From: Actinomycetota bacterium
Lineage (GTDB): Bacteria > Actinomycetota > Thermoleophilia > UBA2241
Direction of reading: 5' to 3'
Length of the DNA: 8,984 nt
Assembly (NCBI GenBank): GCA_026392265.1
Contig: JAPLCL010000308.1
Location: forward strand, 1 to 8,984
This document shows positions 6,436-8,984 of the stretch, one piece after another (positions within the stretch are counted from its first letter, which is position 1; each line of letters opens with the position of its first letter). Below the pieces are notes generated by a model. The model worked only from the letters and a program-made list of their open reading frames with translations. It did not search any database and was not told the origin of the DNA. The translations under genes were made by a program, and so were the position numbers.

Positions 6436-7878
6436 ATGGACCTGCGCGCTTTCATCGAGCTGCTGGAACGCGAGCGCGAGCTGGTCCGCGTGTCCGCCGC
6501 GGTCGACCCGTATCTCGAGATCGCCGAGATCGCCGACCGGGCCAGCAAGGCGCACGGGCCGGCGCTGCTCTTCGAGCGGCCGCAACGGCCGGCCGGCGTA
6601 GCGGGGCCGGCCCCGTCGGTACTCATGAACCAGTTCGGCTCCTACCGCCGGCTCGAGCTCGCTCTCGGGGCGCCGCTCGAGGAGCTCGCGGCGCGCATCG
6701 CCGGCCTCGTCGAGCTCCAGGTGCCGAAGAGCCTGATCGGCAAGGTCAAGGCGCTCGGCCAGCTCCGTGAGCTCGCCTCCTACGGCCCCAGGATCGTCAA
6801 GAAGGCGGCCTTCCGCGACGTGGTCGTCGAGCCGCCCGACCTGACGCGCCTGCCGGTGCTGACCACCTGGCCCGGCGACGGCGGCCCGTTCATCACCTTG
6901 CCGATCGTGGTCACCAAAGACGCTCAGGGCCGCCGCAACGCCGGCATGTACCGCCTGCAGGTGTACGACGCGCAGACGACCGGCATGCACATCCACATCC
7001 ATCACGACGGCGCCGCCAACTTCCGCGAGGCCGGCGACCGCATGGAAGTCGCCGTGGCACTCGGCACCGACCCGGCGGTCACCTATGCCGCCACAGCGCC
7101 ATTGCCACCGGGTATCGACGAGCTCATGTTCGCCGGCTTCCTGCGCGGTGAGCCGGTCGAGCTCGCGAAGTGCTCGACCGTCGACCTCGAGGTCCCCGCC
7201 GACGCGGAGATCGTCCTCGAGGGGTACGTCGAGAAGGGCGAAGTGCGCCGCGAGGGGCCCTTCGGCGACCACACCGGGTACTACTCGCTGGCCGACGACT
7301 ACCCGGTCTTCCATCTCACGGCCATGAGCCACCGGCGCGATCCCATCTACCCGGCGACCATCGTCGGGCGCCCGCCCATGGAGGATGCCTACCTCGGCAA
7401 GGCGACCGAACGCCTCTTCCTGCCTCTGCTGCGGCTCGTGCAGCCCGAGATCGTCGATATGGACCTGCCCATCGAGGGCGTCTTCCACGACTGCGCCATC
7501 ATCTCCATCCGCAAGACGTATCCCGGCCAGGCGCGCAAGATCATGAACGCCGTCTGGGGCATGGGCCAGATGATGTTCACCAAGTTCGTCGTGGTCGTCG
7601 ACGAGCATGTCGACGTGCACGACTACAGCGAAGTCACCTGGCGGGTGTTCAACAACGTCGACCCGGCCCGCGACACGGTCATCGTCGCGGGCCCGCTCGA
7701 CGTGCTCGACCACTCCAGCCCACTGGCGCGCTACGGCGCCAAGATGGGTATCGACGCCACCAAGACGTGGCCCGAAGAGGGCCATGGACGCGAGTGGCCG
7801 GACGAGCTCGAGATGGACCCGGCCGTGAAGCGGCGCGTCACGGCGCGCTGGCAGGAGCTCGGGCTGCCGTTCGCGTAG
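6436..7878 (+). CDS. mqnL: UbiD-family menaquinone biosynthesis decarboxylase (SCO4490/MqnL type)
   Basis: UbiD-family enzymes are prenylated-FMN and metal-dependent decarboxylases. This 480-residue protein most resembles the SCO4490 type, which decarboxylates the prenylated 6-naphthoate intermediate of the futalosine menaquinone route. Visible motifs are RRNAGMYRLQVYD (N168 fits a metal ligand, R173 a catalytic arginine), the histidine cluster HIHIHHDGAAN (185-195), GIDELMFAGFLRGEP (E229 fits a metal ligand), REGPFGDHTGYYSLADDYPV (E273 and D278 fit the catalytic acids), and the tail GIDATKTWPEEGHGREWP common in this subfamily. Residue roles are assigned by analogy with UbiD and Fdc1. ATG 6436 has GGGAGG five bases upstream and lies two bases after the preceding stop. 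A UbiA-family prenyltransferase follows 370 bases later, as in the Streptomyces SCO4490-SCO4491 pair; the UbiX flavin prenyltransferase it needs is not in the window. Confidence 0.88.
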   Translation: MDLRAFIELLERERELVRVSAAVDPYLEIAEIADRASKAHGPALLFERPQRPAGVAGPAPSVLMNQFGSYRRLELALGAPLEELAARIAGLVELQVPKSLIGKVKALGQLRELASYGPRIVKKAAFRDVVVEPPDLTRLPVLTTWPGDGGPFITLPIVVTKDAQGRRNAGMYRLQVYDAQTTGMHIHIHHDGAANFREAGDRMEVAVALGTDPAVTYAATAPLPPGIDELMFAGFLRGEPVELAKCSTVDLEVPADAEIVLEGYVEKGEVRREGPFGDHTGYYSLADDYPVFHLTAMSHRRDPIYPATIVGRPPMEDAYLGKATERLFLPLLRLVQPEIVDMDLPIEGVFHDCAIISIRKTYPGQARKIMNAVWGMGQMMFTKFVVVVDEHVDVHDYSEVTWRVFNNVDPARDTVIVAGPLDVLDHSSPLARYGAKMGIDATKTWPEEGHGREWPDELEMDPAVKRRVTARWQELGLPFA

Positions 7879-7896
7879 GCTTCGGCCGCGCAGCGC

Positions 7897-7925
7897 TTTA
7901 CGGCGGCGGGGCGCGCTTCTACACT
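7897..7925 (+). promoter_or_regulatory. Sigma70-like promoter for the membrane protein and prenyltransferase genes
   Basis: TTTACG (7897-7902) and TACACT (7920-7925) are separated by exactly 17 bases, and each matches four of six consensus bases, including the most conserved A2 and T6 of the -10 box. It lies in the 90-base gap after the UbiD stop and 43 bases before the GTG of the next gene. It suggests that the last two genes can be transcribed independently of the hemL-rex-mqnL run. No strong terminator precedes it, so read-through is also possible. Confidence 0.5.
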
Positions 7926-7968
7926 GCGGGGTAGAGCGGCGACCGGCCGAGACCGCGAGGAGGCGAAC

Positions 7969-8238
7969 GTGCGAGACAAGCACATACGGCGCAACCTGTT
8001 GATCCTCTCGCTGGCCAACTGGGTGGTCGCTATCATCGCTTGGACCGTCAGCGCCTATCTCGGCATCGCCCAGCCCGCCAGCATCTTCGTGTACGCGGTG
8101 CTGTTCGTGATCGGCATCTTCGCCGTGATCGTCGCCGTGGCCAGCTTCCTGCTCGAGAAGTTCGCGCACGAACCAGGGTTCGTCGAAGCGGCGCCGGCCG
8201 AGCCCGCCGCCGCGCCGGCCGCCGTACCCGGCGCCTGA
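7969..8238 (+). CDS. Small two-helix membrane protein of unknown function
   Basis: I do not recognise this 89-residue protein. A basic N-terminus (K4, R7, R8) is followed by hydrophobic segments at about 10-32 and 38-62, joined by a short loop (GIAQPAS), then LEKFAHEPG and a Pro/Ala-rich acidic tail (about 70-89). By the positive-inside rule both ends should lie in the cytoplasm, with a small loop outside. The start is GTG 7969, supported by an excellent GAGGAGG ribosome site (7957-7963) five bases upstream. It lies between the UbiD and UbiA genes and ends 11 bases before the prenyltransferase start, so the two are probably co-transcribed. By position alone it might help anchor or assemble the membrane-bound menaquinone enzymes; no motif supports a specific role. 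Confidence 0.8.
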   Translation: MRDKHIRRNLLILSLANWVVAIIAWTVSAYLGIAQPASIFVYAVLFVIGIFAVIVAVASFLLEKFAHEPGFVEAAPAEPAAAPAAVPGA

Positions 8239-8249
8239 CGCCGGCGGCT

Positions 8250-8984
8250 GTGGCCACCTCCGGGGGCGCCGCCGGCGCCGCCGTCTCCAAGCCCACGCTC
8301 TTCGCGCGGCTCATCAAGATCGAGCACAGCGTCTACGCGTTGCCGTTCGCCTACGCGGGCGCCTTTCTTGCCGCCGCGGGTCTGCCCTCCTGGAGCGATC
8401 TGCTCTGGATCACGGTGGCCATGGTGGGCGCGCGCAGCGCCGCCATGGCTCTGAACCGGCTCATCGACGCCGAGCTGGACGCGCGCAATCCGCGCACCGC
8501 GGCGCGCGAGCTGCCGGCCGGGCGGCTCGGCCGCCGCGAGGTCTGGATGTTCACCCTCGTCTCAGTGGCGCTGCTGGTGCTGGCGGCCTTCAATCTCTCG
8601 CCGCCGTGCCGGTACCTTTGGCCCATCCCGCTGGCGGCCTTCGTGCTCTACCCGTACACGAAGCGCTTCACGTGGTTCTGCCACTACGCTCTGGGGCTGA
8701 CTCTGGGGCTCGCCCCGGCGGCCGCCTGGGTGGCCGTCACCGGCGGCGTGGCGCCCCAGGCCTGGCTGCTCTTCTTCGCCGTCGGCCTGTGGGTGGGCGG
8801 CTTTGACGTCATCTACGCGATCTTCGACCTCGACTTCGACCGCGCCCACGGCCTGCACTCCGTGCCCGTGGCCGTGGGCGCGCGCGGCGCTCTCGTGGTA
8901 GCCGCCGCGTCTCACGTCGCCACCGTCGTGCTCCTGGCCGCCGTGGGGCTGCTCTCGGGCCTCGACTGGATCTACTGGCTCGGC
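8250..8984 (+). CDS. mqnP: UbiA-family prenyltransferase (MqnP type), 3' end cut by the window
   Basis: UbiA-family enzymes are integral membrane prenyltransferases that join a polyprenyl diphosphate to an aromatic acceptor. The frame is open from GTG 8250 to the last base, giving 245 residues of an expected 290 or so. The first aspartate-rich motif is NRLIDAELDARNPRTAAREL (N69, D73, D77), the second is YAIFDLDFDRAHGLHSVPVA (D193, D197), and both bind the magnesium-diphosphate. SVYALPFAYAGAF, YPYTKRFTWFCHYALGL and WVGGFDVIYA are typical of the bacterial UbiA subgroup found with SCO4490-like decarboxylases. The acceptor is therefore probably 1,4-dihydroxy-6-naphthoate, though 4-hydroxybenzoate cannot be excluded from sequence. 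GTG 8250 is the earliest in-frame start after the preceding stop; its ribosome site is weak (GGCGG), suggesting coupling to the gene before. The first 15 residues are a low-complexity Gly/Ala stretch. Confidence 0.9.
   Translation, partial: MATSGGAAGAAVSKPTLFARLIKIEHSVYALPFAYAGAFLAAAGLPSWSDLLWITVAMVGARSAAMALNRLIDAELDARNPRTAARELPAGRLGRREVWMFTLVSVALLVLAAFNLSPPCRYLWPIPLAAFVLYPYTKRFTWFCHYALGLTLGLAPAAAWVAVTGGVAPQAWLLFFAVGLWVGGFDVIYAIFDLDFDRAHGLHSVPVAVGARGALVVAAASHVATVVLLAAVGLLSGLDWIYWLG

Noticed and set aside
7878..7887. GGC-TTCG-GCC hairpin after the UbiD stop as a terminator
   Set aside because: The stem is only three base pairs with no T-run; too weak to call.
5983..8169. A 728-codon open frame on the minus strand
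   Set aside because: It is antisense to the UbiD gene and its neighbours, is composed of His/Asp/Arg-rich low-complexity sequence and has no recognisable domain. Long antisense frames are normal at this GC content.

Overview
This is an 8,984-base stretch of GC-rich chromosome. Codon use, the conservon-type GTPase tail, the Streptomyces-like Rex and the SCO4490-type decarboxylase all suggest an actinobacterium. The siroheme-route heme gene (ahbD-like) and the futalosine-type menaquinone genes suggest a lineage outside the classical aerobic Streptomyces/Mycobacterium group, but I cannot name it from the sequence alone. All genes are housekeeping or respiratory-cofactor genes. I see no tRNA, rRNA, CRISPR array, insertion sequence or phage gene.

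Layout. (1) 3-140 is the C-terminal end of a small GTPase, followed by a GC-rich hairpin. (2) 248-2197 holds hemB (porphobilinogen synthase) overlapping by 4 bases a radical SAM gene of the AhbD heme-synthase type. The radical SAM gene is broken: about 48 codons, including the SAM-binding GGEP region, are missing and the frame changes near 1400. (3) 2220-3661, on the opposite strand, holds two GNAT acetyltransferases, the first a tandem-domain protein. (4) 3662-3792 is a divergent promoter region with a perfect 7-2-7 inverted repeat whose GTG-N8-CAC spacing matches Rex operators. (5) 3793-7878 is a tight run of four genes: hemL (glutamate-1-semialdehyde aminomutase), rex (NADH/NAD+-sensing repressor), a prenyl-diphosphate-synthase-like protein that has lost its first aspartate-rich motif, and a UbiD-family decarboxylase of the menaquinone (MqnL) type. 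(6) 7897-8984 holds a good sigma70-like promoter, a small two-helix membrane protein and the first 245 codons of a UbiA-family prenyltransferase (MqnP type), cut by the window end.

How they work together. HemL and HemB make 5-aminolevulinate and porphobilinogen. The AhbD-like enzyme, if intact in the organism, would finish heme b from Fe-coproporphyrin III. MqnP and MqnL prenylate and decarboxylate 1,4-dihydroxy-6-naphthoate on the way to menaquinone, and the prenyl-synthase-like protein may belong to the side-chain supply. Rex sits inside this group and probably ties heme and quinone synthesis to the cell's redox state.

The points most worth a second look are the deletion in ahbD, the candidate Rex operator before hemL, and the motif-less prenyl synthase homologue in the hemL-rex-mqnL run. 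I found no clearly new system; the novelty lies in these local oddities.
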